This document shows positions 27,070 to 36,361 of a DNA stretch of 64,000 nt, in pieces. How positions within the stretch are numbered: the stretch's first letter is position 1; each line of letters starts with the position of its first letter. The DNA comes from an uncultured Alphaproteobacteria bacterium (GTDB lineage: Bacteria > Pseudomonadota > Alphaproteobacteria > Rhodobacterales > Rhodobacteraceae). A program made the position numbers and the translations under genes. Where the stretch lies: contig CACHDI010000002.1 of the NCBI GenBank assembly GCA_902578545.1, forward strand, positions 1 through 64,000. Direction: 5' to 3'. The notes below the pieces were generated by a model. That model was not told the origin of the DNA and did not search any database. It saw only the letters and a program-made list of their open reading frames with translations.

Positions 27070-28179
27070 TTAATACCTAGGTCTCATCCATTTATCGGCA
27101 ATTTTTATAAGAATTGTCATTAAAATAACTATTATTATTAAGTAAAAAATAGCTAAAAAAGTCCCATAACCTACATTTGAACGATCTCGATATTCTCTAA
27201 ATATAAAGCTTGTAACACTATCGGTTGCTCCACCTGGTCCACCAGAAGTGACATTTATAATAATATCTGCCAATTTGAGCTTGAAAATAATCCTTATCAA
27301 AATTGCTGTTATTGAAACAGGTAACATTAGAGGAAAAGTTATCTCCCAAAATTTCTTCCAAGGTGGGGCACCATCTACATCAGCTGCCTCATGCATTTCT
27401 TTAGGAATAGCTTGCAAACCTGCTAAAATCATAATCATCATCAAAGGTATAAATGTCCAAGCATCCATCATCATAATGACTGCTCGTGCCATTTCATGGC
27501 TTCCAAAAAAGGAAGGATTTTCCCAACCTAATTCTCTAGCAAGTCGGGATATAGGACCAAACCTAGCCTCTAACATTGATTTTCCTATCATCCAACTAAC
27601 TGCAACTGGAGATAGCATCAATGGCATTAAGAAAGCTACACGAAAAAATTTGCGAGCTCTTATTTGAGTATTTAAAAGAAGAGCTAAACTAAAGGCAATA
27701 ATATACTCAAACAAAATAGCTAAAGTATAATAGATCATATTTTTTAAAGCATTCCAATAAAATGGGTCTGACCACATTTGATAAACATTAGCTAGTCCAT
27801 TAAATTGCCTGCCGTCTGGCGAAGAAAGATTCCAACTAGAAAATGCTATGCCTAAAGCGAATATTAGAGGAAAAATAACAACTGAAATTACAAAAAGTAC
27901 CGCTGGTAAGATGAAAAGTCTTCTTTTGCCTTGCTCACCGTATAAGATGACTTGGCCAAGACATAAACTGAATGCCCAAAATAAATATGCATAAAGAGTA
28001 GGTCGCCAATTTTCAAAACCAAAAGATAAAAAATTTGATTGGTCGAGTGATTGTAATAGTACTGTTAAGATAAGAAGCACTGCGGAACCCCAAATTATAA
28101 AACGACCAAAATTTCTTCTTGTATCCGATATTTGATCTGGCATTACAATATGGAGATAATTACCTTCAGACGCGCTCAA
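27070..28179 (-). CDS. sugar ABC transporter permease (MalF type)
   Basis: 369 residues, longer than the typical 290-320. After a soluble N-terminal segment (about 1-25) there are two extra hydrophobic segments (about 26-44 and 62-82) before the standard six-helix core beginning LFILPAVLFVISVVIFPLIF. The EAA loop is EMHEAADVDGAPPWKKFWEI and SGGPGGATDS follows. The start is TTG at 28179, with AAAGGA upstream. It lies just after a strong hairpin that separates it from the binding-protein gene. It forms a heterodimer with the MalG-type neighbour. Confidence 0.9.
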   Translation of the reverse strand: MSASEGNYLHIVMPDQISDTRRNFGRFIIWGSAVLLILTVLLQSLDQSNFLSFGFENWRPTLYAYLFWAFSLCLGQVILYGEQGKRRLFILPAVLFVISVVIFPLIFALGIAFSSWNLSSPDGRQFNGLANVYQMWSDPFYWNALKNMIYYTLAILFEYIIAFSLALLLNTQIRARKFFRVAFLMPLMLSPVAVSWMIGKSMLEARFGPISRLARELGWENPSFFGSHEMARAVIMMMDAWTFIPLMMIMILAGLQAIPKEMHEAADVDGAPPWKKFWEITFPLMLPVSITAILIRIIFKLKLADIIINVTSGGPGGATDSVTSFIFREYRDRSNVGYGTFLAIFYLIIIVILMTILIKIADKWMRPRY

Positions 28180-28193
28180 TAAGAATTTCCTTT

Positions 28194-28229
28194 AAAAAAG
28201 TAAGGATCGGTATGTTTCCATACCGATCC
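28194..28229 (-). terminator. intercistronic hairpin between binding-protein and permease genes
   Basis: On the minus strand an 11-base-pair stem GGATCGGTATG/CATACCGATCC closes on a GAAA tetraloop. It is followed by TTAC and a run of T residues. It begins about 20 bases after the binding-protein stop and ends 15 bases before the permease start. This is a strong partial terminator or mRNA stabiliser. Confidence 0.88.
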
Positions 28230-28250
28230 AATAAATTGTTATGATCAAAA

Positions 28251-29885
28251 TTAAAGACCCATAGAAGCTTTATAAAGCTTAATCTGACTTTCTCGTCCTA
28301 TTGAGTCAGTAATTTTTTCCCATGCTGCAGCAATAGCATCTGCAGTTTCCTGAGCTGAACTATACTGACCAGCAAAACCTTTAGCCAACTCATCTTCAGC
28401 AACAGAATAATACTGAAAAATTCCTGGTATTCTAGGTTCATTTAAAGAATTAGGATGATTATAAGTATCTAGATTTGATCCAAGATAATCTTCTATAAAT
28501 GCTCGATCATAACCAGCTGCTTCCCATTCGTCATATACAAAATGTGAATTTCGATATGGCTGAAAACCAGAGGGGTAAGCTGACGTCCATAGAGAGATAT
28601 CCTTTCCTCCGATATGGGCTGCAGCAGACCAAGCAGCTTTTCTTTTTTTGCTATCACCTTCAACTCTGTTAGTGACATATACACCCCACCCCAGATAAGC
28701 ATTGTTTGGAGCTTCGTTGTAGGTATTTTCCCATGCACCTTTTTTAGAGTTATAGACTTTATCCGAGCCAGGTATCATACTAAAACCAACTACATCACCA
28801 ATAACTGAAGAATCATTAGTTCTAGCATTAGATCCAATATCACCCCACCAAGTAAGCATAGAACCTGTCCCCGCCAAAAATTGTTGGAAACCAGTAGTAC
28901 CTGGATCAGCATTTATTTGATCTGCTGGATAAGCTCCATCAATTTTAATAAGGTCCATAACATCTTGAATTGCTTGAACCCATCCTGGGTTATTGATTCT
29001 TGGCTTCATAGTATCAATATCAAAAAGAAAAGCTGGATCATCAGGATGTTTTACATATGGACCAGCTCTATCTGTAAGGAAATACATTCCAAAACCACCC
29101 CATCCTTTTAGTGGATCTAAAAAACCATGAGCGGGAAGTCCTGTTAACGGGTCTTTTTTACCAACAACATCCTTAGATATCTGATTTACTTCTTGCCAAG
29201 TTTTTGGAGGATTCGCTCGACCAGTTATTGATCCAGATCCAAAATAATCAGTTCTATAGCAAAAGGTATGACAGTCACCATCAATATTGATTCGATATGC
29301 CTTTCCATCCCAAGTTCCAACAGGAGGTTGCAGATAACCAACTAAATCATCATAGTCAATTTGGTCTTTAACCCAATCTGGCATTTCATTTAAGAGCCCT
29401 TGACCTGCTGTGTCACCTTCAAAAGGTGCACCCATTTCGATTATGTCAAAATCAACTGTTTTTGTAGCAATTGATTGCTGCAATCTTGGATTGTAATCTG
29501 CTTGGGCTAAATCTATCCAATTGATTTTAGCACCTGTATATGCTTCCCAGGGTTTTAAAAATCCTCTAAATAAAAAATTGTGAAGATTCTGGTTGTTCAA
29601 ACCCATAAACGTGAGCTCAACACCTTTAAATTCACCTGGTTTTACTCTATCTTTTACGGGGCCTAAGCACATTTCACCCACTTTTTGCCATTCAGCATCA
29701 CCTGGGGAACCCATTCCAACACCAGGAATTTTCATAATGGCAGCACGCAGTGCAGAATGACCATCTGCTAGTGCTGGCACAGCACCACCCATGGCTGCTA
29801 ATGCAGCAGTACTGGCAGCACCTTTTAGCATAGTTCTTCTTGTCAAACCATTACGAACTATGTGATTATAAAGTTCTACTTTCAT
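28251..29885 (-). CDS. sugar ABC transporter substrate-binding protein, Tat-exported
   Basis: 544 residues, large for family 1 binding proteins. The N-terminus has a twin-arginine signal LTRRTMLKGAASTAALAAMG (Arg16-Arg17) with cleavage expected after VPALA (about residue 40), so it is probably exported folded. The body shows VELTFMGLNNQNLHNFLFRG, FDIIEMGAPFEGD, NIDGDCHTFCYRTDYF and SMLTWWGDIGSNA. It feeds the permeases encoded downstream, with the divergent ATPase at 30068. Tat export may reflect a bound cofactor or simply family history. The ligand is unknown; the nearby sugar enzymes suggest a sugar or glycoside. Confidence 0.9.
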   Translation of the reverse strand: MKVELYNHIVRNGLTRRTMLKGAASTAALAAMGGAVPALADGHSALRAAIMKIPGVGMGSPGDAEWQKVGEMCLGPVKDRVKPGEFKGVELTFMGLNNQNLHNFLFRGFLKPWEAYTGAKINWIDLAQADYNPRLQQSIATKTVDFDIIEMGAPFEGDTAGQGLLNEMPDWVKDQIDYDDLVGYLQPPVGTWDGKAYRINIDGDCHTFCYRTDYFGSGSITGRANPPKTWQEVNQISKDVVGKKDPLTGLPAHGFLDPLKGWGGFGMYFLTDRAGPYVKHPDDPAFLFDIDTMKPRINNPGWVQAIQDVMDLIKIDGAYPADQINADPGTTGFQQFLAGTGSMLTWWGDIGSNARTNDSSVIGDVVGFSMIPGSDKVYNSKKGAWENTYNEAPNNAYLGWGVYVTNRVEGDSKKRKAAWSAAAHIGGKDISLWTSAYPSGFQPYRNSHFVYDEWEAAGYDRAFIEDYLGSNLDTYNHPNSLNEPRIPGIFQYYSVAEDELAKGFAGQYSSAQETADAIAAAWEKITDSIGRESQIKLYKASMGL

Positions 29886-30067
29886 ACAGTATTTCTCCCA
29901 TATTATGTTAAATTGGAAATTACAAAATAAATCTTATAATCCCAACAATACTCTAATAATAAAATAATTTCAGTGAAGATCTGTTTTGTCAAGCTTATCA
30001 ATAAATTGAACTTTCTAATATAGACAGCATTGAATTGTTAGGTTATTTTTTTTTGTAGGAGAATTTT

Positions 30068-31132
30068 ATGGCTGAAGTAAAAATACGTGAACTTTTTAAA
30101 TCTTATGGAAATACCGAAGTAATTCATGGATTGGATGTAGATATTGAGGATGGTGAGTTTGTTGTACTTGTGGGACCTTCAGGTTGTGGAAAGTCTACTC
30201 TTTTGAGAATGATTGCTGGTTTAGAAGGTATATCGTCTGGAAAGATAATGATTGGTAAAAGTATTGTAAATAATTTACCACCTTCAGAGAGAGACATTGC
30301 AATGGTATTTCAAAATTATGCTCTTTATCCCCATAAGACAGTAAACGATAATATGGCTTTTTCTTTGAAGATGAAGGGTTTAAGTAAAAATGAGATTGCG
30401 AATAGAGTAAATCAAGCTGCAGAAATTTTAGGTTTGACCCCCTATCTCCAAAGATACCCTCGCGCTCTTTCTGGTGGTCAAAGACAAAGAGTAGCTATGG
30501 GACGTGCTATTGTCCGTGATCCACAAGTTTTTTTATTTGATGAACCACTATCTAATTTAGATGCGAAATTACGTGTGCAAATGCGCGCAGAAATAAGAGA
30601 ATTACAACAACGTCTTAACTCAACTACAATTTACGTTACGCATGACCAAATTGAAGCAATGACAATGGCAGATAAGATCGTCGTTATGAAAGATGGTTAT
30701 ATTGAACAGATTGGCAGTCCTCTAGAAGTATATGACAAACCTGCAAATACATTTGTAGCTAGTTTTATAGGGTCTCCTGCAATGAATATGATAGAAGGTA
30801 TTGTGGAAATAAAAAATAACTCTTTCAAATTACAAGTTGCGGAAACAAAAATTGACCTTCCAAATATAAAAGAATTAGACAATGGTCAGAAAATAATCGT
30901 AGGTATTAGACCAGAATATCTAATCCCCTCTAAAAATGGTATTCCTGCAAAAATTGCTGTAGTAGAACCGACTGGATCTGAAACTCATTTACTGCTCAGA
31001 GCAAATGATCAAGATTTAACATGCGTAATAAGAGAGCGACAAGATTTTAGTCCTGGACAAGATGTAAAACTAACAGCAGAAAAAAAATCAATTCATATTT
31101 TTAATTATGAAAATAAATTACGTATTTACTAA
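30068..31132 (+). CDS. sugar ABC transporter ATP-binding protein (MalK/UgpC type)
   Basis: 354 residues. Walker A is GPSGCGKS (36-43), the Q-loop is FQNYALYPH (81-89), the signature is LSGGQRQRVAMGRA (134-147), Walker B is FLFDEP (155-160) and the D-loop is LSNLDAKLR. The TOBE region contains VGIRPEYLIP. All catalytic features are canonical. The start has a clear AGGAG ribosome site. It is divergent from the binding-protein gene at 29885 and shares a 180-base promoter region with it. It is followed by a mutarotase, a ribokinase and an oxidoreductase, tying the importer to that catabolic set. Confidence 0.93.
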   Translation: MAEVKIRELFKSYGNTEVIHGLDVDIEDGEFVVLVGPSGCGKSTLLRMIAGLEGISSGKIMIGKSIVNNLPPSERDIAMVFQNYALYPHKTVNDNMAFSLKMKGLSKNEIANRVNQAAEILGLTPYLQRYPRALSGGQRQRVAMGRAIVRDPQVFLFDEPLSNLDAKLRVQMRAEIRELQQRLNSTTIYVTHDQIEAMTMADKIVVMKDGYIEQIGSPLEVYDKPANTFVASFIGSPAMNMIEGIVEIKNNSFKLQVAETKIDLPNIKELDNGQKIIVGIRPEYLIPSKNGIPAKIAVVEPTGSETHLLLRANDQDLTCVIRERQDFSPGQDVKLTAEKKSIHIFNYENKLRIY

Positions 31133-31168
31133 TTTATAATCAATTTAAGATTGGGAGGATAATAATAA

Positions 31169-31618
31169 ATGTTAAAAGGAATAAATAGTCTATTGAATGC
31201 TGAAGTACTATATGCACTTAGAGCTATGGGACACGGCGATGATTTAATAATTGCTGACACAAATTTTCCTTCTGATAGTGTTGCAAGAGAAACTGTATTA
31301 GGAGAATTATTAAGAATAGACGCACCTGCAGCTGAAGTTGTAAAAGCTGTTTTATCTGTATACCCTCTAGATACTTTTGTTGAAGATTCTGCGGGAAGAA
31401 TGGAGGTTGTTGGAGAGCCTAACTCAATTCTTCCTGTAATGAGCGAGGTACAATCTGAAGTCAGTGCAGTTGGAGGTCCAAACCCAATGATTTCAATTGA
31501 ACGCTATGCATTTTATGAAAGAGCTAAAAAAGCATATGCTGTAATACAGACAGGAGAACGTCGATTTTATGGATGTTTTGCCTTTCGAAAAGGTGTAGTT
31601 GGTCCGGAGGAAAATTAA
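31169..31618 (+). CDS. RbsD/FucU-family sugar mutarotase
   Basis: 149 residues with the RbsD/FucU fold: LNAEVLYALRAMGHGDDLIIADTNFPS with the catalytic His in MGHGD, DAPAAEVVKAVLSVYPLDTF, and a C-terminal ERYAFYERAKKAYAVIQTGERRFYGCF. The C-terminal pattern and length suit FucU (fucose mutarotase) rather than the shorter RbsD. It interconverts sugar anomers after uptake. A GGGAGG ribosome site lies upstream. It is 3 bases before the ribokinase gene. A second homologue is at 40923, each accompanying a different ABC importer. Confidence 0.9.
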   Translation: MLKGINSLLNAEVLYALRAMGHGDDLIIADTNFPSDSVARETVLGELLRIDAPAAEVVKAVLSVYPLDTFVEDSAGRMEVVGEPNSILPVMSEVQSEVSAVGGPNPMISIERYAFYERAKKAYAVIQTGERRFYGCFAFRKGVVGPEEN

Positions 31619-31621
31619 AAA

Positions 31622-32530
31622 ATGGGTCATGTAGTAATTTTGGGGGTGTTTGTTGCAGATACTGCATATCGTGCAGAAAGAATGCCCATTATTGGTGAGA
31701 CAGTTTTAGGAAACTCATTTTCTCTAGGACCAGGTGGTAAAGGCTCTAACCAAGCAGTTGCTGCTGGAAGATTGGGTGTTAAAGTTTCAATGATAAGCCG
31801 TTTAGGCAAGGATGACTTTGGCCAAATGGCCCTCGAAACTTGGAAATCATCAGGAGTAACTCCGTTTATTGAAGAAGACAAAGATAGTTATACAGGAGCT
31901 GCCTACATTTTTATAGAAGAAAGTACAGGAGATAATGCTATTATTATTTCTCCTGGTGCAGCTGCAAACATAAGTCCTGAAGATCTAGAGAATAAAAAAG
32001 AACTTATTGTCAATGCTGATGTTTTTATAACTCAACTTGAACAACCAATAGAAGCAGCAAAAAAAGGTTTGGAAATCGCAAGATCAGCAGGTGTGAAAAC
32101 AATATTAAATCCTGCTCCTGCTGTAAAATTACCTAATGAAATTTTATCCTTATGCGATTTTATAACTCCAAATGAAACTGAAACAGAAACACTAACTGGA
32201 GTAAATATTTCAACATTAGAAGATGCAGACGCAGCTTGCAAAAAATTTGTAGAAATGGGTGTTAAAAATCCAATAATTACATTGGGTGAAAAAGGTGCCT
32301 ATTTACATGATCATGGGCTGATAGAGAGCTACAAAGTGGGAAAAGTTTTGGAAACTACAGGAGCCGGAGATGCTTTTAATGGTGGGTTTGCTGCAGCTTT
32401 AGCTGAAGGAAGAAGTACATTAGATGCTATAAATTTTGGATGTGCAACTGCAGGTATTTCAGTAACAAGGGCTGGAACTGCTCCTTCCATGCCAACTAGG
32501 GACGAAGTAGAAAAAATTCTTACAACTTAG
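31622..32530 (+). CDS. rbsK: ribokinase
   Basis: 302 residues, the length of RbsK. The first PfkB signature is FSLGPGGKGSNQAVAAGRLG (about 34-53), the nucleotide segment ITPNETETETLTGV follows, and the catalytic signature is ETTGAGDAFNGGFAAALAEG (the GAGD aspartate). The ribosome site GGAGG stands 12 bases upstream. In one operon with the mutarotase and the oxidoreductase. Phosphorylates ribose or a related furanose. The close sequence match to ribokinase motifs makes the kinase role firm, but the sugar could differ from ribose. Confidence 0.9.
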   Translation: MGHVVILGVFVADTAYRAERMPIIGETVLGNSFSLGPGGKGSNQAVAAGRLGVKVSMISRLGKDDFGQMALETWKSSGVTPFIEEDKDSYTGAAYIFIEESTGDNAIIISPGAAANISPEDLENKKELIVNADVFITQLEQPIEAAKKGLEIARSAGVKTILNPAPAVKLPNEILSLCDFITPNETETETLTGVNISTLEDADAACKKFVEMGVKNPIITLGEKGAYLHDHGLIESYKVGKVLETTGAGDAFNGGFAAALAEGRSTLDAINFGCATAGISVTRAGTAPSMPTRDEVEKILTT

Positions 32531-32575
32531 ATTAAAAATATTTATTATAAAATCTCATGTAAATTATTTTCCGAA

Positions 32576-33631
32576 ATGATCAATCTTAATCAAGAATGGA
32601 TTAAACCAAAAAAACCTATACCAATCGTTATATTTGGAGCTGGTTCAATTGCTAACGATGCTCATTTACCAGCCTATGAGAAGTCAGGTTTTAAAGTACT
32701 TGGAATTTATGATCCAGATATTGAGAAAGCACAAAATCTGGCAACAAAATTCAATTTAGATATATTTCATAGTTTAGAGGAAGCAATTGATCAGGAAAAC
32801 GTTATCTTTGATTTAGCCACGCCACCCGAAGTGCATACTGAAATATTAAAATTTTTACCAGAAAAGTCTGGAGTTTTGATTCAGAAACCAATGGGTAGTA
32901 ATTTGGATGAAGCAACTAAAATATTAGAAATTTGTAATACTAGATCACTAAAAGCTGCTGTGAATTTTCAACTTAGATTTGCTCCAATGATGATAGCTTT
33001 AAAAGATGCTATCAACTCTGGTTTGCTAGGAACAATTGTAGATTTTGACGCTTGGCTAGCATTGGATACACCATGGTCATTATGGAAGTTTTTGGAAAAT
33101 TTACCAAGAGTAGAAATTCTTTTACATTCTATACATTATTTTGATTTTATTAGGTCCATTCTCGGTAATCCGATTGGTGTAAAAGCAAAAACACTCGGCT
33201 TTCCTGGAAAAAAAACTTCTAACACTAGGACTGCAGCGATACTAGATTATGGAAAAGATATCAGATGTGCTCTGACTATTAATCATAATCATAGTTTTGG
33301 CAGAAAATTTCAAGCTTGTGAATTTAGAATTTGTGGGACTAAGGGTGCGGCTTATGTTCATCTTGGAGTAAATTTAAATTATCCAGAAGGTGAACCTGAT
33401 AAATTAGAAATAAATTTAGGAGAAAAATGGATAAATATACCTTTAAAAGGATCTTGGTTTATTGAGAGCTTTGGGAATAGGATGGCACAGCTACAACGAT
33501 TTGTGAGTGGTGAAGAGAGTGAACTTATTGCAGGGGTTAAAGACTCTTGGGACACAATGGCGCTTATAGAGGCAGCATATAAAAATAACGAAAGTCCAGG
33601 AACTTTAGTCCCAAAATATATGAATAAATAA
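32576..33631 (+). CDS. Gfo/Idh/MocA family oxidoreductase
   Basis: 351 residues. The Rossmann start PIPIVIFGAGSIANDAHLPAYEK (about 15-37) is followed by FDLATPPEVHTEI and the dehydrogenase signature IQKPMGSNLDEA, where the usual EKP is QKP. The C-terminal domain has ILLHSIHYFDFIRSILG. It is the third gene after the mutarotase and ribokinase, 45 bases downstream. A role on the sugar imported by the region 4 system is inferred. The Glu-to-Gln change in the EKP motif leaves the lysine intact. Confidence 0.87.
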   Translation: MINLNQEWIKPKKPIPIVIFGAGSIANDAHLPAYEKSGFKVLGIYDPDIEKAQNLATKFNLDIFHSLEEAIDQENVIFDLATPPEVHTEILKFLPEKSGVLIQKPMGSNLDEATKILEICNTRSLKAAVNFQLRFAPMMIALKDAINSGLLGTIVDFDAWLALDTPWSLWKFLENLPRVEILLHSIHYFDFIRSILGNPIGVKAKTLGFPGKKTSNTRTAAILDYGKDIRCALTINHNHSFGRKFQACEFRICGTKGAAYVHLGVNLNYPEGEPDKLEINLGEKWINIPLKGSWFIESFGNRMAQLQRFVSGEESELIAGVKDSWDTMALIEAAYKNNESPGTLVPKYMNK

Positions 33632-33649
33632 TTATTTAAGTAATGTAAA

Positions 33650-33880
33650 TTATTCTATTGTACAAACAACTTCACCTACTTGTACTAAATCACCTTCATT
33701 TGAATTTATTTGAGAAATTTTACCACTAGTAGGAGCCTCAATTTCTAAAGATGTTTTTGTAGTGGATATTAAAAGCACAACATCACCTTGTTCTACATCA
33801 TCACCCGTTTCAACTAACCATTCTGTTATTTCTGCCTCTGATATTTCATTACCCAGATTTGGTATTATTATGTCTGTCAT
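33650..33880 (-). CDS. free-standing lipoyl-domain protein
   Basis: 76 residues, a complete single biotinyl/lipoyl domain and nothing else: TDIIIPNLGNEISEAEITEW, VETGDDVEQGDVVLLI, the modified lysine Lys42 in STTKTSLEIEAP, then SGKISQINSNEGDLVQVGEV. Lipoyl domains usually have DKA around the lysine; here it is TKT, still with the hairpin geometry. It lies 18 bases downstream of the fused E1 gene and ends the operon. It probably carries the acyl or aldehyde product of that E1 as a mobile swinging arm. No catalytic E2 core is fused or adjacent, which is unusual. Confidence 0.88.
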   Translation of the reverse strand: MTDIIIPNLGNEISEAEITEWLVETGDDVEQGDVVLLISTTKTSLEIEAPTSGKISQINSNEGDLVQVGEVVCTIE

Positions 33881-33898
33881 TTAAAATTTCCTTTTTAA

Positions 33899-36361
33899 TT
33901 ATAAACCTTTTTTCGCTAAATCTAAAAAATCCCAATCTTTTCGAAGTCCTCTCTTGTTTATTCTCTTTTCTGGGAAAAAATCTCTAAAAACAAGATCTAA
34001 GATATCTTCTGATTGTGGAGAATATGTTTTTTCCATATCGGCTCCTGGCGCAATCCAATTAGGCGAACCAATTATCATAGGCGATGCTCTAAGATTTTTG
34101 AAGGCAAATTTTGAGACGTTTGTAGCAATTGTATTTGCAAAACTACCTCTTTCTACAGCTTCAGAAACAATCAGTAATCGACCGGTCAACTTTACTGAAT
34201 TTAACAACATTTCATAATCAAATGGGACTAAGGATCTTGCATCAATAATTTCTGCATCAATATTGTGGTTTATTAATTCCATACTTGCATCTAATGCCGC
34301 ATATAGAGAGGCTCCTATTGTTAGGATAGTTATGTCCTTTCCACTCCTTCTTTTTACTGCTTTTCCAAAAGGTACTTTATAATAGTTTTTTGGTACTCCA
34401 TTTTCAGTAAATATTTCAACTTTATCATATAACCGCTGGCTTTCAAAAAATACCGTTGGATCATTTGAACATAGAGAACTGGCCATTAATCCTTTTGCAT
34501 CATAGGGTGTTGCTGGGTACACAATTGACAATCCTGGAATATGTGTAAGTAAGGAAGTCCAATCTTGAGAGTGTTGTGCTCCATATTTAGAACCAATTGA
34601 AGCTCTTAATACAATAGGTAAATTTAATTCACCAGCAGACATAGCTTGCCATTTAGCTAACTGGTTAAAAATTTCATCTCCTGCCCTTCCAATAAAATCT
34701 GAATACATAAGTTCAATTATTGCTCGACCACCTGATATAGCATACCCAATTGCGGTTGAAACTATAGCTGCTTCAGATATTGGGGAATTAAATAATCTAT
34801 TAATTGGAATAATATCAGAAAATCCTCTGTAGACACCAAATGCACCTCCCCAATCACGACATTCTTCTCCATAGGCAATTAATGATTTATCCCTAGATAA
34901 ATGATAAATAATTGCTTCAGCTAGACTATCTCTAAGAGTTATTGCCCTCATTCCAGATAATAAAGAGCCCTCTTCAGACTTTCCAAATCTTGACTTTTTT
35001 TGTAAGCTTTTTATTTGATTTACTTCACCCTCATTCTTCAGTAAGTCACTCGTAATCTTTGAAACACTGATTACTTTTTTATTAAATGTAAAATCTCCAA
35101 TAATTGTAGGGTTTTTTTCAATATCAATACTTGGAGTTAACTCTCTATCCACGACTTTACTAGTCAGATACTCTATTTGATTTTGAACTTTTTCACTCAT
35201 ATTATTTAAATCATTTTTATTTATGATACCTGCTTCTATCATTTTTTCTGAATATTGTTGAATAGGATCAAAAAATTTCCAATGCTTGATTTCATCTCTT
35301 GACCTATATGCATTAGTATCAGTTGTAGAATGACCAGAGTATCTATAGCATTCAATATCTAGCAATATTGGGCCATTGCCCTCAATTAATAGTTTTCTTT
35401 TTCGGATAATTGCATCAGCAACAGATAGTGGGTCAGATCCATTTATTGTTTCAGCATGCATTTGTTCAGAATTTACCCCAGTAGCAATCCTTGATAGACG
35501 ATCCCAAGACATTGTTTCACCCAAGGTTTGACCACCCATAGCATAAAAATTATTCATAAAACAAAATAACATTGGTGGATTTTTATTATATGGTTCAGGC
35601 CATAAGTTTTTATATTGTCCCATAGACGAAAAATTCATTGATTCCCAAACTAAACCACAACCAGTACTTCCATCTCCTAAATTTGCTACACAAATACTTT
35701 CTTCTTGGTTTAAATGAGCATGTAAAGCAGCGCCCACAGCAATACCCGAAGAACCTCCAACAATTGCATTATTTGGAAATGTACCAAAAGGTGTGAAGAA
35801 AGCATGCATTGACCCACCCATACCTTTATTAAAGCCAAGTTCACGCATAAAAATTTCAGCTAACACTCCACTAAGTAAAAACATTTCTGCATCATCAAAT
35901 TCTTTATCATTTAAATTTTTATGAACGTATGAAATTAATTTGCCGCCATTATAATCTTGCATTATTGATTTTATTTTGTCTCTACTCAGATTCTTAATAG
36001 CTGAAAGACCCTTGGCTATCATTTCACCATGACTTCTATGAGATCCAAAAATTTTATCCTCTGGTTTTAGAGCAAATGCAGCTCCAACAGCTGCAGCCTC
36101 TTGACCTATCGAAAGATGTGCAGGCCCATTATAAGTATAATCTATATTTTTATATGAACCTGTTGTTTTGAATGAATTAAGCATATTTTCAAATTCACGA
36201 ACAATATACATATGCCTCAATACTTCTTTCAAATTTTCCTTACCGTGTATCTTTAATTCATCATCAATTGATTTCTGATATTGATGAATTGGAAGCTCTG
36301 TACTTTTTAAAAAGTCTTTAGCAAAAATTTTATTAGGGTCTATATCGATATTTTTAGGCAT
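33899..36361 (-). CDS. fused alpha-beta E1 component of a thiamine-dependent 2-oxoacid dehydrogenase
   Basis: 820 residues. The alpha half (about 40-410) has LSIGQEAAAVGAAF, GSHRSHGEM (107-114), and the thiamine-diphosphate motif GDGS (229-232) followed by Asn270/271. The beta half (about 470-800) has YGEECRDWGGAFGVYRGF, NSPISEAAIVSTAIGYA, ELMYSDFIGRAGDEIFNQ, GAQHSQDWTS and LTIGASLYAALDA. Such E1 enzymes decarboxylate a 2-oxoacid (or cleave acetoin) and pass the product to lipoate. The ATG at 36361 was preferred to TTG 36370. It overlaps the PfkB kinase gene by eight bases. Its only obvious partner is the lone lipoyl domain downstream. Substrate unknown; no E2 or E3 gene is in the window. Confidence 0.88.
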   Translation of the reverse strand: MPKNIDIDPNKIFAKDFLKSTELPIHQYQKSIDDELKIHGKENLKEVLRHMYIVREFENMLNSFKTTGSYKNIDYTYNGPAHLSIGQEAAAVGAAFALKPEDKIFGSHRSHGEMIAKGLSAIKNLSRDKIKSIMQDYNGGKLISYVHKNLNDKEFDDAEMFLLSGVLAEIFMRELGFNKGMGGSMHAFFTPFGTFPNNAIVGGSSGIAVGAALHAHLNQEESICVANLGDGSTGCGLVWESMNFSSMGQYKNLWPEPYNKNPPMLFCFMNNFYAMGGQTLGETMSWDRLSRIATGVNSEQMHAETINGSDPLSVADAIIRKRKLLIEGNGPILLDIECYRYSGHSTTDTNAYRSRDEIKHWKFFDPIQQYSEKMIEAGIINKNDLNNMSEKVQNQIEYLTSKVVDRELTPSIDIEKNPTIIGDFTFNKKVISVSKITSDLLKNEGEVNQIKSLQKKSRFGKSEEGSLLSGMRAITLRDSLAEAIIYHLSRDKSLIAYGEECRDWGGAFGVYRGFSDIIPINRLFNSPISEAAIVSTAIGYAISGGRAIIELMYSDFIGRAGDEIFNQLAKWQAMSAGELNLPIVLRASIGSKYGAQHSQDWTSLLTHIPGLSIVYPATPYDAKGLMASSLCSNDPTVFFESQRLYDKVEIFTENGVPKNYYKVPFGKAVKRRSGKDITILTIGASLYAALDASMELINHNIDAEIIDARSLVPFDYEMLLNSVKLTGRLLIVSEAVERGSFANTIATNVSKFAFKNLRASPMIIGSPNWIAPGADMEKTYSPQSEDILDLVFRDFFPEKRINKRGLRKDWDFLDLAKKGL

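Noticed and set aside
27248-27667. 139-codon open frame opposite the MalF-type permease gene
   Set aside because: Antisense shadow of a clear permease; its translation has no recognisable motif and no ribosome site.
29986-30001. Near-palindrome TTGTCAAGCTTATCAA in the divergent region at 29.9-30.1 kb
   Set aside because: Only 12 of 16 bases are symmetric and no second copy was noticed, so no operator is called.
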